DNA of 64,000 nucleotides from Kiloniella laminariae (GTDB lineage Bacteria > Pseudomonadota > Alphaproteobacteria > Kiloniellales > Kiloniellaceae): NCBI RefSeq assembly GCF_027214005.1, contig NZ_JAPWGY010000001.1:868001-932000 (forward strand), read 5' to 3'. Positions within the stretch are counted from its first letter, which is position 1. Each line of letters starts with the position of its first letter. The notes under the pieces are model-generated. The model made no database searches and was not told the DNA's origin. It saw only the letters and a list, made by a program, of their open reading frames with translations. This document shows positions 1 to 8,296 of this stretch, in pieces. The position numbers and the translations under genes are program-made.

Positions 1-104
1 GGATACAGGATGCGGTGGTCCCGGAAACCCCGCCAGAAAACTTTGTTTCCCGGTACTGGGATATTGAAATGTTCAGCGAAATTCCGGCATCTTTCAAGTT
101 ATAG
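1..104 (+). CDS. 3' end of a gene cut by the left edge
   Basis: Frame 3 is open from the first base to a TAG at 102-104 and encodes 33 C-terminal residues ending NFVSRYWDIEMFSEIPASF-KL. The composition (aromatic, charged, no repeats) is that of a real protein tail rather than chance. The family cannot be told from so short a piece. It is followed by about 180 bp of AT-rich DNA before the next gene. Confidence 0.5.
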   Translation, partial: IQDAVVPETPPENFVSRYWDIEMFSEIPASFKL

Positions 105-282
105 TTAATTTTTTGTTAAGTATAATTTGAAAGAAATGGCAACCTATGGTATTTTATCATTTCGCCTTGAGGTTGTCTGAGTAATTTATCTCAAATGCCA
201 GATAATTTCAATATGGGGGCCTGTCCCGGGGAAACACGATCAAGTTAGTATGTGGTCGTCATAAGGGGGAGGAGGCGCAGAA

Positions 283-957
283 GTGTACTTGTCTGTTGAT
301 AAAACACTCAGGAGCCACACCATGAGCCCCTTGATCCAGGATAAAATATCAGGCGCGCGCAACGAACCGGATGTAGCCGATGTTAATGACGAAGGGCTGC
401 TGATTCAAAGCCCGGTATTGCGTGGACTTCTGAGCTATTGGCAGTCTTTGCCTCTGAAGCAGGATCTGCCGTTGAAGGCATCGTTCGATCCTCTTTCTGT
501 ACCCCGCCAGATCTGGCCGCAGCTTTTCCTGTGTCAGCTGTTTTATGAGCCTTTTTCCGTGTTGATCCGCTTGCAGGGAACCTATCTGAACGACAAGCTG
601 CATCAGCAGTTTACCGGTAAATATATTGACGAGACCACCTTTGGGGCCTCTGCCAGCAAAGTCTTGCGGGCCTATCAGCGCGCAGCCCTGAAAAGGGTTG
701 GTTATCTGTCACAGGAACGGCTCTGTTTCGGTGAAGGTTTCGGGGTGTTCCTTGAAGCAATACATCTGCCGTTGCTGGATGAGAAGGGGCAGGTCAGTCA
801 TATGCTCGGGGCGCTGGAACGCCTGCCTTGTCAGGCGGATTGTCTGGATAATTTTACCCCGCGTCGCAGGGATATCCCGCGCCAGTCGAGTGAGGAGCCG
901 TTATGTCGCCCTCCACGGCCGGGTTCCTTTTTGAACCAGTTTTCCCGGCCTGATTGA
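283..957 (+). CDS. PAS_5-type PAS domain protein
   Basis: A 224-residue soluble protein. Its middle carries the pattern of the alphaproteobacterial PAS_5 family: a segment around residues 62-90 of the type DPLSVPRQIWPQLFLCQL, then IRLQGTYLN and TGKYIDE, and a late strand HMLGALE. Members of this family are stand-alone PAS proteins of unknown ligand, often signal adaptors. A GTG start is preceded by GGGGAGGAGG at about 8 nt, which is strong. An in-frame ATG at 322 also has AGGAG before it, so the shorter form (211 residues) is possible. The last 35 residues are basic, proline-rich and probably disordered. It is monocistronic as far as can be seen. Confidence 0.7.
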   Translation: MYLSVDKTLRSHTMSPLIQDKISGARNEPDVADVNDEGLLIQSPVLRGLLSYWQSLPLKQDLPLKASFDPLSVPRQIWPQLFLCQLFYEPFSVLIRLQGTYLNDKLHQQFTGKYIDETTFGASASKVLRAYQRAALKRVGYLSQERLCFGEGFGVFLEAIHLPLLDEKGQVSHMLGALERLPCQADCLDNFTPRRRDIPRQSSEEPLCRPPRPGSFLNQFSRPD

Positions 958-1130
958 CTTCTGGCAGCTGTTACAGTTTTTCCCGATAAGCCTTCAGATA
1001 TTTTTTGGCACTCCATCTGGTCGTTCTTCTGATAAGGTCGCTCGACATCTGTGTTCTTGCCCGGATTTTGTTTTTGTCCGGGTTTTGTTCTTGTTTGGCA
1101 AAGGACGATTGCGATAATCAGGAGGCGGCA

Positions 1131-1538
1131 GTGCGACCAGAGATCAATCAATCTGTTATCTTTACCTATTGTGATGATTTGCCCCGGGCATCAGGGTTCT
1201 TCCGGGAAGTGATGGAGCTTGATCTTGTTGTTGATCAAGGGGCCTGTCATATCTATCGACTGACCGAGCAAAGTTACCTCGGGGTCTGTTGCCTTCCCGA
1301 TCGCCCCCGGTCACAGGCTGGAGTGACCATTACGCTGGTGTCAGATGACGTCGAGGGCTGGTACCGTTTTCTTACCGCCAAGGGGGTGAATTATGTCAAG
1401 CCACCTTCCCATTCAGAACAGTTCGGGGTTTTTTCCTCGCTCTTTATCTCGCCTGATGGCTATCGTATCGAGATCCAGCACTTTAATAAACCTGACTGGT
1501 GTGAGGGGAAGCTGGCCCGGGAAAACAGAGAAGGATAA
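1131..1538 (+). CDS. VOC (glyoxalase/bleomycin resistance) family protein
   Basis: A 135-residue protein with the vicinal-oxygen-chelate fold: an opening strand FTYCDDLPRASGFFREVMEL, a middle strand VTITLVSDDVEGWYRFLTAKG, and a closing strand LFISPDGYRIEIQHFN with the usual Glu near the C-terminus. Such proteins are lyases, dioxygenases or resistance proteins; the substrate cannot be read here. The start is GTG 1131, chosen because GGAGG lies 5 nt upstream and the domain begins right after it; a longer reading from 1005 would add a cysteine-rich, unlikely leader. The reading frame ends 16 bp before the stop of the opposing channel gene, so the two are convergent. Confidence 0.75.
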   Translation: MRPEINQSVIFTYCDDLPRASGFFREVMELDLVVDQGACHIYRLTEQSYLGVCCLPDRPRSQAGVTITLVSDDVEGWYRFLTAKGVNYVKPPSHSEQFGVFSSLFISPDGYRIEIQHFNKPDWCEGKLARENREG

Positions 1539-1554
1539 CAGGTTGCTACAGGAA

Positions 1555-2403
1555 CTATCTGACCTTTGGTCGGGGATAAACCAGCCAGTAGACCAGAGCG
1601 ACAAAGATGCTGCCTCCGATAATGTTGCCAGCAATGACAGGTAGAAGGTTACCTGAAAAAGCAGAGAAGGTAATGGTGTCAGCTCCGGCAAGATAGCCAA
1701 GAGGAATGATGAAGAGATTGGCAATGGAGTGTTCGAAACCCAGGGCAACAAAGGCTGTTACCGGGAAGAGCACAGCCAGAACTTTATCCGTAAGGGAGCG
1801 GGCGGCAAAACACATCCAGACGGCAAGGCAAACCAGTATGTTACAGAGCAGTCCCCGGACAAAGGCCTCGATAAAACCAAGCTGAAGTTTGGCAAGAGCT
1901 ACGGTACGGATTGTTGTCGCCAAAGCACCATCTGCCAGTCCGGGTGATGTCCCGTCAGGAGAGAGCCCAGACCAGCCGATAATGCCTGAACCATAGACCA
2001 GAACGGCTGTTCCAAGTGCGCCAAGGAGATTTCCCGTAAAGACAATGCCCCAGTTACGCAACAGTTGTCGGGTTGTGATCAGGCGATCTGCCCAGGCCAT
2101 CACAATCAGGTTGTTACCCGTAAAAAGCTCTGCTCCGGCAACGACGACCAGTATCAGGCCAAGGGAAAAAGCAAGCCCGCCGAGCAGCCTGCCAGGACCG
2201 AAACCAAGATCGTTTCCTGTCATAACCAGAAGAGAAAAAAGCCCGCCAAGGGAAATAAATGATCCAGCCAGGATTGATAAAACCAGACAGGGCAGGAACG
2301 TCAGTTGGGCTTTTCTACATCCGGCATCTTCAACCCGAAGGGCGATTTCTGACGGGCTGTAGACATCGAAATTAAAGATGGGCGGTGTCGTTTGTTTGTT
2401 CAT
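1555..2403 (-). CDS. Formate/nitrite transporter (FNT) family channel
   Basis: A 282-residue inner-membrane protein with six hydrophobic segments and FNT features: FTGNNLIVMAW after the second segment, the N-L-L-G-A-L-G turn, and a second broken-helix region around FEHSIANLF. FNT proteins are pentameric channels for formate, nitrite, hydrosulfide or related small anions (family knowledge). Which anion is carried cannot be decided. ATG 2403 is preferred; a GTG at 2418 would add five residues (MAEAS), with GGCGG overlapping. No formate or nitrite enzyme lies beside it. Confidence 0.85.
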   Translation of the reverse strand: MNKQTTPPIFNFDVYSPSEIALRVEDAGCRKAQLTFLPCLVLSILAGSFISLGGLFSLLVMTGNDLGFGPGRLLGGLAFSLGLILVVVAGAELFTGNNLIVMAWADRLITTRQLLRNWGIVFTGNLLGALGTAVLVYGSGIIGWSGLSPDGTSPGLADGALATTIRTVALAKLQLGFIEAFVRGLLCNILVCLAVWMCFAARSLTDKVLAVLFPVTAFVALGFEHSIANLFIIPLGYLAGADTITFSAFSGNLLPVIAGNIIGGSIFVALVYWLVYPRPKVR

Positions 2404-2599
2404 TGAAGCTTCCGCCACCTTTCTGGTTTTGGTTTCAAGTCCTGATTCAAAAGGCCAGACTTCTGTTTCCCCTCAATCTGGCGGCTATGTGCTCGGGCCT
2501 CCCATTATGCAGGTACGGGAAATACTGTCGTTGATCTGTCTCAAGCAGGATCAGAGCCGGATCTTTTGTCAGTGCCTAATGCCTGTTCTATCCGGAAAC

Positions 2600-2632
2600 A
2601 AAAAAAGGCCCCGGAAATTCCTTTCCGGGGCC
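2600..2632 (-). terminator. Rho-independent terminator of the chemoreceptor gene
   Basis: A perfect 11-bp stem (arms 2607-2617 and 2622-2632, GGCCCCGGAAA / TTTCCGGGGCC) closes a 4-nt loop. On the minus strand it is followed by seven U residues. It lies 50 bp after the stop of the methyl-accepting protein. Confidence 0.9.
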
Positions 2633-2681
2633 TTGGGCTCACAGGTACCAGTTGTACATAGAGTCTGTGGTCAGTCAGTGG

Positions 2682-4655
2682 TCAGGCGGATTTTACATCA
2701 CGTATGAAATTGGAAACGTAACTGTTCAGCTTGTCAGACTCACCGGAAAGTTCGGTTGAGGCCAGTTTGACCTTCTTAGCGGCGGCTTCACTGTCATTTG
2801 CAGCAACACTGACCGACCCGATGTTATGGGTTACAGCTTCTGTGCCGCGGGCAGCCTGTTCAACGTTTCTGGCAATTTCCTGGGTGGCAGCCATCTGTTC
2901 CTCGACCGCTGCGGATATGGCTGCTGCAATTTCGTCGATATCACCAATGGTTTTCCCGATACCGCCAATGGCATCGACTGCTGCCTTCGTTGCAGTTTGA
3001 ATATCGGTGATCTGGGCACCGATTTCGTCGGTGGCCCGCCCGGTCTGGTTGGCCAGATTTTTAACCTCGGCTGCAACCACGGCAAAGCCTTTGCCGGCTT
3101 CCCCGGCGCGTGCGGCCTCAATCGTGGCGTTGAGGGCCAGCAGATTGGTCTGTTCGGCGATATCGCTGATCAGTTTCAGAACCTCACCAATTTTTTCTGC
3201 AGAGGAAGCCAGTCCCAGTATGGCCTTGTTGGTGCTGTCAGCCTGTTTCACTGCATCGGAAGAAATGTGGGTCGAACGGGAGACCTGGGAGCCAATTTCG
3301 CGGATCGAAGCCGCCAGTTCTTCCGAAGCAGAAGCCACGGTCTGAACGTTGGTTGAGGCCTCGGTTGCGGCCCGGCTGACCTCACCAGACTGGCGGCTGA
3401 CCTGATCGGCAGAGGAATTCATCACCGTGGCTGTATCATCCATCTGGTTAACTGCAGAGGCAACGGTGCTGAGAATACTCTGGATCTGGGTCTCGAAGTC
3501 CTGGGTCAAACGGTTCAGGTTGTCCGTTCGGCGGAGCTTTTCGGCCTGATCGGCTGCCTGGGCTGCGGCGAGTTCTTCGGCCTTGATCATGTTCTCTTTG
3601 AAAACCAGAACCGCCCGTCCCATCTCGCCCAGTTCATTCTGACGATCTGTCGCCGGAATTTCGATTGTTTTATCCCCTGCGGCCAGAGCTGCCATGGCAT
3701 CGGTCAGGCCTTTGAGCGGGGTGGCGATCGCCCGGCCAATCAGGGTTCCGATTGTCAGTACCAGCAGGGTGATAATACCGATAAGCGAAAGGGTAAGGAC
3801 CCGGCTGTTTTCCACAGCGGCAGTGCCCTGGTCACTGGCGTGATTAAATTTCGCAAAAGTCGTATCAAACACCAGATCAAAATGGGGTTCCATGTCAGAA
3901 AAAATCTTGCTCAGGATTTTTATGTTTTCTTCTACAGAAAGGCGTATCTGAGCCAGAGCATTAAAATCCTTGTGGTAGGTCGCCAGCAAATCCAGAATGG
4001 TTTTCTGTTCGGAAGCGGGAATATCCGAACTGGCCATTTGCGTTGTAAACTCTGTCACCCGGTCATTCATGTTGCCGATATATTTATCGTCCAGACGCAT
4101 GAGGAAGTCTTTTTCATGGCGTCGCATCATCAGCATGGTGACCAGCAGGGCATCATTGTCGAATTCCTCGAGCTTGGTCTCTACATTATGAACCGAGTTG
4201 CGCAGATTCCCCCTCAAACCGGTTTCTTCATCCAGACCGAGAGCCTGCCATTCGTCCGTAACTTTTTTGAATTGTGCCTGATAGAGCTTGACGCCTTCCA
4301 GGGTTGCATCGATGGCGGCCAGGGTTTCCGGGGTGGAGTAGTATGTCCGCAGTTCTTTTAATTCGTTCTGGGCCTTTTCCATCGTTTCGGCGTGCTGGCC
4401 AATATATTTGGCATCAAGACGGATCAGAAAGTCCTTTTCCCGGCGGCGGGCGTTAAGGAACTCATACTTGACGTCATCAACCAGCACCATGCTTCTGGCA
4501 GAGTCAGTTTGCGATTTCTGTGAGGTAAGCACGGTAGAGGAGCTGTTATAGAGAATTATCCCGATCAGGACAAAACCGAGAAGGGCTACAATGCTGGTCA
4601 AATTGGCTTGATAGATCAGTTTGGCGTTTTTTAAAGACAGATATCGCGTTAACAC
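2682..4655 (-). CDS. Methyl-accepting chemotaxis protein with HBM-type sensor
   Basis: A 657-residue chemoreceptor. Transmembrane helix 1 is at about 17-37 and helix 2 at 286-307, followed by HAMP (308-360) and a signalling coiled coil whose tip contains [19 protein letters not shown]. The periplasmic part (about 38-285) is all-helical and carries two similar motifs, [14 protein letters not shown] near 71 and [14 protein letters not shown] near 180, as in helical bimodular (HBM) sensors. HBM receptors such as McpS bind organic acids (family knowledge); the ligand here is not known. It would feed CheA/CheW, which are not in this window. The start is GTG 4655 with GGGAG 7 nt upstream. A strong terminator follows. 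Confidence 0.93.
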   Translation of the reverse strand: MLTRYLSLKNAKLIYQANLTSIVALLGFVLIGIILYNSSSTVLTSQKSQTDSARSMVLVDDVKYEFLNARRREKDFLIRLDAKYIGQHAETMEKAQNELKELRTYYSTPETLAAIDATLEGVKLYQAQFKKVTDEWQALGLDEETGLRGNLRNSVHNVETKLEEFDNDALLVTMLMMRRHEKDFLMRLDDKYIGNMNDRVTEFTTQMASSDIPASEQKTILDLLATYHKDFNALAQIRLSVEENIKILSKIFSDMEPHFDLVFDTTFAKFNHASDQGTAAVENSRVLTLSLIGIITLLVLTIGTLIGRAIATPLKGLTDAMAALAAGDKTIEIPATDRQNELGEMGRAVLVFKENMIKAEELAAAQAADQAEKLRRTDNLNRLTQDFETQIQSILSTVASAVNQMDDTATVMNSSADQVSRQSGEVSRAATEASTNVQTVASASEELAASIREIGSQVSRSTHISSDAVKQADSTNKAILGLASSAEKIGEVLKLISDIAEQTNLLALNATIEAARAGEAGKGFAVVAAEVKNLANQTGRATDEIGAQITDIQTATKAAVDAIGGIGKTIGDIDEIAAAISAAVEEQMAATQEIARNVEQAARGTEAVTHNIGSVSVAANDSEAAAKKVKLASTELSGESDKLNSYVSNFIRDVKSA

Positions 4656-5109
4656 GGTTTGTCTCCCGTATAGTTATTAAGTTACAATGACTTGGCGCGA
4701 GCTTTATCTTGTTTTGCATACCTGCTGGCAAACAAGCATACGATTGTGAACGTATACAAAATATATTCACAAATGATTAAATTGTTAGGTATTATGTTTT
4801 TGTTTGTTTGTGATGGTGGGAATTCTTTATTTCAACATATGGTTTTATTATTTTGAATTTCTTCTTTTAGTTGTTTTTTTGTGTCGCTATTCCGGACGGA
4901 TTGAGAAGAGGCTGCTGATTTTCAGGTATGATCTTTGGCCAGGCCTTGTTTTCTTGGGGACAAAGGCTGCAGACAGCTGTGCATCCAGCCGCACAGGATA
5001 CGGGTTATTGACAAAAGTCGACTGTTCTTGCTGCCGAAATTCTGCAATTTTGAGTGGTGTCCGGTGTGAACCCCTACCCGGAGGGCCACAATCCTGCAAC
5101 CATGTAACC
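4656..5109. other. Gene-free AT-rich spacer upstream of the chemoreceptor
   Basis: No convincing coding frame is seen. The part next to the receptor (4690-4860) is very AT-rich and should hold its promoter. It contains an inverted repeat ATACG-N8-CGTAT at 4738-4755. The part nearer 5100 is more GC-rich and holds nothing I recognise. Confidence 0.4.
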
Positions 5110-5811
5110 CTACAGGCCTTCAGTGTAGTGGCCGAAGAGATAATCGTGCAGCCAGGCCCGGTCTTCGGGGCGCAGGTCAGGGGCGAGATAAAAACCTTCG
5201 TCTCCATTGATAAAAACCAGGGGGGTCTCTTCTTCGGGTTTCCCCAGATGCAGGACTGTCAGGGCGGCAGGCGTCAGGGTCAACTTGCGACGAAATCCGA
5301 ACAAGGCCATCGGGGAACTTGTTCTGTCACAGATGCGAATGATAAAGGCACCGATGCTGGCACGGGTGCAGCCCGTATCAAAAACACAGTGAGTCTTTTT
5401 AAGCAGGAAAACCTGTGGCAGAGGCGGTCCCATCAAACGGTAGCTGAAGATACCGGAAATTGCGCCTGCTCCCATGACGATAATCGCCATGGTGATGCGG
5501 TCGCCGATGGAGAGCGTTTCACTCGGTTGAATGAAGCTAAAGGTTGCCAAGAGGCACAAGCCGCAAATAAACAGGAAAATCGTCCCGAAGAGATAATGCC
5601 AGATCCGCGCTTTACGATAGGGAATTACCAAACGGGGATAGCCCTGGTTCCAGTCAAGCTTGATGCGGGAGCCTGCAGGCGGGCGGATGGAGAGACGGGC
5701 GGCCAGATGTTGACGGGCCGATAGCGCCGGGTCAGGCAGTTCTTCCTCGGGAGTATCCTGCCGGATTTCAGTTGCGGCTTTGTTGGTCTGGTCAGGTATC
5801 TGGCTGTTCAC
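5110..5811 (-). CDS. Two-helix membrane protein of unknown function
   Basis: A 233-residue protein. After a 60-residue charged, proline-rich N-terminus come two hydrophobic helices (about 72-93 and 105-125), then a C-terminal soluble part of strands that ends DRAWLHDYLFGHYTEGL. The layout (tail, helix pair, beta-rich domain) resembles PH-like membrane proteins, but I see no signature that fixes a family. The stop of this gene is far from the chemoreceptor. The guanidinium exporter starts 338 bp upstream on the same strand and ends 18 bp before this start, so the two may be cotranscribed. Confidence 0.6.
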   Translation of the reverse strand: MNSQIPDQTNKAATEIRQDTPEEELPDPALSARQHLAARLSIRPPAGSRIKLDWNQGYPRLVIPYRKARIWHYLFGTIFLFICGLCLLATFSFIQPSETLSIGDRITMAIIVMGAGAISGIFSYRLMGPPLPQVFLLKKTHCVFDTGCTRASIGAFIIRICDRTSSPMALFGFRRKLTLTPAALTVLHLGKPEEETPLVFINGDEGFYLAPDLRPEDRAWLHDYLFGHYTEGL

Positions 5812-5829
5812 TGATTATGTATCCGCAGT

Positions 5830-6150
5830 TTATGCCGGGGAAAATATCTTTAACCCGGCAATGCCCGCGACGATCATGAGCAGGCAGAGAATACGCATGA
5901 TATCGCGCGGTTCGTCAAACAGGATCATCCCGAGAACCGCCACGCCAATGGTGCCGATCCCGGTCCAGACCGCGTAGGCGGTGCCGACGGGAATGCTTTT
6001 CATTGCAACGGAGAGAAGCCAGAAACTTACCGCCATGGCGGCAACCGTCAGCAGAGAGGGGACAAGCCTGGTCCAGCCGTCGGCGTATTTTAATCCGATG
6101 GCCCAGCCACACTCGAACAACCCTGCCAGTATCAGATAGGCCCACGCCAT
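5830..6150 (-). CDS. gdx: SMR-family guanidinium exporter Gdx (SugE type)
   Basis: A 106-residue four-helix small multidrug resistance protein. It has the Gdx/SugE signature SIPVGTAYAVWTGIGTIG, and the residues that line the guanidinium site in Gdx-Clo fall at the same numbers: Glu13, Trp16, Ser42, Tyr59 and Trp62. Family knowledge: such proteins exchange guanidinium for two protons as an antiparallel dimer. The start at ATG 6150 gives the standard length; an 18-residue N-terminal extension is possible but atypical. The gene stands alone with no obvious partner subunit, as expected for a homodimer. I did not find a guanidine riboswitch in its leader. Confidence 0.88.
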   Translation of the reverse strand: MAWAYLILAGLFECGWAIGLKYADGWTRLVPSLLTVAAMAVSFWLLSVAMKSIPVGTAYAVWTGIGTIGVAVLGMILFDEPRDIMRILCLLMIVAGIAGLKIFSPA

Positions 6151-6290
6151 TTTTATTCCCTTTTCCGGTTCTGCTCTCAAACGGTCTTGTTTTCTCTGCG
6201 CCAAGATTATGCCGGATGTGGTTGAGGAAACAGGAGGAAAATACTCCCGGAATGAAATTTCTTTTGCCTTGTCGGGTCAGAGGCCAGCCA

Positions 6291-6324
6291 CAGAACCGAG
6301 AACAGAACCGAGAACAGAACCGAG
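6291..6324. repeat. 12-bp tandem repeat, just under three copies
   Basis: The unit CAGAACCGAGAA is present twice and is followed by a third copy lacking the last two bases. It lies between gdx and the end of the next upstream gene. Slippage is the likely origin. Confidence 0.85.
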
Positions 6325-6343
6325 CACAGGATCAATCACGGGA

Positions 6344-7042
6344 TCAGTGAAAGGGCGCACGATAGCCCTGGTTGGTCTGGGAAGAAGTTTCCTGTCTGGT
6401 TGCTTCTTGCTGCTGCTGGTGCTCTTCCGCGCTCAAGGATCTGGTCTGGACCGGGGTTTCCCCGGCTTTGATTTCGGGATTTACAGCTTGTGCGATACGT
6501 GTCGTTTGATAGGCGTTAAAATAGTCAGTGAAAATTTCCATCAGTTCATCATTGCTGGTTTTCAATCCGACCATCATGATGTTGACCGGACTCCCGGACA
6601 GAAAGTTGTTTGCTGCGTTGATTGTCTGTCTCAGGATGTTCCCCCGCCGGATGTATTTTCCCGGATCCTTGAGCAAAACGGTGATCATGGTCTGGTTCTT
6701 CATCTCGGCCTGATGCAGTTCACGGACATCTGACCAGAGGACAAGACCGGCAGGAATGGCGGAGGAGTTGTCGAAAAAGCCGTCTTTGGTCAGGCGCAGA
6801 CCGGGAGCCTTGCTACGTAAAACCTTGATCCCGGCAAGGAAGCAGAGCAGGAAAAAGACAATCGCGAACAGCGCGACATCATGCATGTTCAACAGCCCGC
6901 CATAGATCTCGAAATCAGAATATTCGTCAGCAGGGATTTGATACATATAAAACCCGGCAGCAACAAAACCAAGCGCGCCCAACAGTATGAGGATAGCCAT
7001 GCCACGGCTTTTTTCTATAATGATTTCATCTGGATAGCGCAC
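6344..7042 (-). CDS. Membrane protein resembling the STM3941 family
   Basis: A 232-residue protein with two N-terminal helices (about 16-37 and 53-75), then a beta-rich cytoplasmic part with LRLTKDGFFDNSSAIPAGLVLWSDV, a strand pattern seen in STM3941-like proteins of unknown function. The last 45 residues are glutamine- and threonine-rich and probably disordered. ATG 7042 opens a charged leader and the first helix. It is transcribed divergently from the binding protein at 7337. Assignment to the family is from memory of the pattern and is moderate. Confidence 0.6.
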   Translation of the reverse strand: MRYPDEIIIEKSRGMAILILLGALGFVAAGFYMYQIPADEYSDFEIYGGLLNMHDVALFAIVFFLLCFLAGIKVLRSKAPGLRLTKDGFFDNSSAIPAGLVLWSDVRELHQAEMKNQTMITVLLKDPGKYIRRGNILRQTINAANNFLSGSPVNIMMVGLKTSNDELMEIFTDYFNAYQTTRIAQAVNPEIKAGETPVQTRSLSAEEHQQQQEATRQETSSQTNQGYRAPFH

Positions 7043-7122
7043 TGTCGTTCCCTTGTCTGGTAATCTTTGGTATCACATGCAGCGAATTTTGTTCATGGTG
7101 CCAATTAATTTCAGCTTTCACA

Positions 7123-7182
7123 ATCAGGAATTGAATCCTGATCTTCGTATCCCCGGATCTGTACCCCTGAACTGTATCCGGG
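7123..7182. promoter_or_regulatory. Two inverted repeats in a divergent promoter region
   Basis: ATCAGGA-N6-TCCTGAT (7123-7142) and CCCGGAT-N17-ATCCGGG (7152-7182) sit between two divergent genes. They may be operators or RNA hairpins in the leader of the gene at 7337. No factor can be named. Confidence 0.35.
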
Positions 7183-7336
7183 TTGTTTCCAGCGGGACCT
7201 GGTATGGGCTGCCAGCCAGGAAAGCCATTACAGCAAAGATCCGCAATTCTACAGGACAGAAAGGGATTTTTTTGCTAGACTCCTGCCTGTGAGGGGCACT
7301 GGATCTAATGAACAATTTACCTCCTGCAGGTGACTG

Positions 7337-8140
7337 ATGACCCTTGTGGCATGGCGTAATAAAAAAACGGGATCTGTTTGTCTTTCGCGCTTCTCTTTTG
7401 TCTGTGCCTTGATTTTCTTCGTCTTTTTCTCCGGATTTCTCTTTTTCAGCAGCACGGGCCGAGCGGAGGCTCCGCTTTCTATCGGACTTTATACCTGGGC
7501 GCCCTATACCGGAACGGATTTACCTGGAAGCGGATTTGCGACTGAGGTGATACAGGAAGGCATGAAACGGGCGGGTTATGAAACAGTGGTCAGGCCTGCA
7601 CCCTGGTCGCGGGTTCTGAAACAGGTAGAGCAGGGCAGTGTCGATATTATTCCCGGGCTGTGGTTTGCCGAAGAGCGTCTTGATATCATTGCCTATGGTC
7701 CGGTTCTGGCTTTCAACAGTCTGGTTTTGATCACCCGCAAGGATGCGGCCCGAAAGGTCGAGGCGATATCAGATCTGGCAGGGCTGGTGGTCGGGGTCGG
7801 GCGGGATTATGCCTATCCGGAAGAGTTTCTGGCAGCGGGCAATTTCAAACGCGATGAGTCCATTGATCTGGAAACCAATATCCGCAAGCTGGTTGATGGC
7901 CGGATCGATGCCACAATAGGGGATGCCTTTGTCGCCAGCTATACCAACCGCCAGATCCTGAAGAACGACGTCCCCCTGCATTATTCCAGCAAGCCTGTTG
8001 AGATCAAAAACCTTTACATAGGCATCAGTCGCCAGCGGGCGGATTACCAGATTATCCTCGACAAGTTCGAGGAAAAGCTCAGGGAAATGTGGCTGGACGG
8101 AACCTATAAGGCGATCATAAAACGCCATGGGCTGGAATAG
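7337..8140 (+). CDS. Periplasmic substrate-binding protein, SBP_bac_3 family (orphan)
   Basis: A 267-residue exported protein. The signal peptide spans residues 1 to about 39 (hydrophobic core, then GRAEA), and the mature protein is a type II periplasmic binding fold. It opens LSIGLYTWAPYTG and contains GFATEVIQEGMKRAGYE, PWSRVLKQVEQGSVDIIPG, and a C-terminal FEEKLREMWLDGTYKAI. Such proteins usually deliver amino acids or other polar solutes to ABC permeases, but none is encoded nearby. A close paralogue lies at 17543 and a more distant one at 36339. The ATG start has AGGTGA just upstream, an arrangement repeated at the paralogue. Confidence 0.88.
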   Translation: MTLVAWRNKKTGSVCLSRFSFVCALIFFVFFSGFLFFSSTGRAEAPLSIGLYTWAPYTGTDLPGSGFATEVIQEGMKRAGYETVVRPAPWSRVLKQVEQGSVDIIPGLWFAEERLDIIAYGPVLAFNSLVLITRKDAARKVEAISDLAGLVVGVGRDYAYPEEFLAAGNFKRDESIDLETNIRKLVDGRIDATIGDAFVASYTNRQILKNDVPLHYSSKPVEIKNLYIGISRQRADYQIILDKFEEKLREMWLDGTYKAIIKRHGLE

Positions 8141-8296
8141 GGCCTGCAACTTCCACTGGGCCAATATTGGAGAGTTAGTGTGACGCGCCCGGGGGGTGTG
8201 AAAGTAATTGTAACAGGGCTGGAAGGTAGCGGGGCCAGAAAGTAGAGATTTTGTCTCTCGAGCAAACGGGTCTGTACAAAGGTTAGGGCTGGCTGG

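Noticed and set aside
6151-6343. A guanidine riboswitch before gdx
   Set aside because: I looked for the conserved cores of guanidine-I, -II and -III riboswitches in the leader and did not find any; only a short tandem repeat is there.
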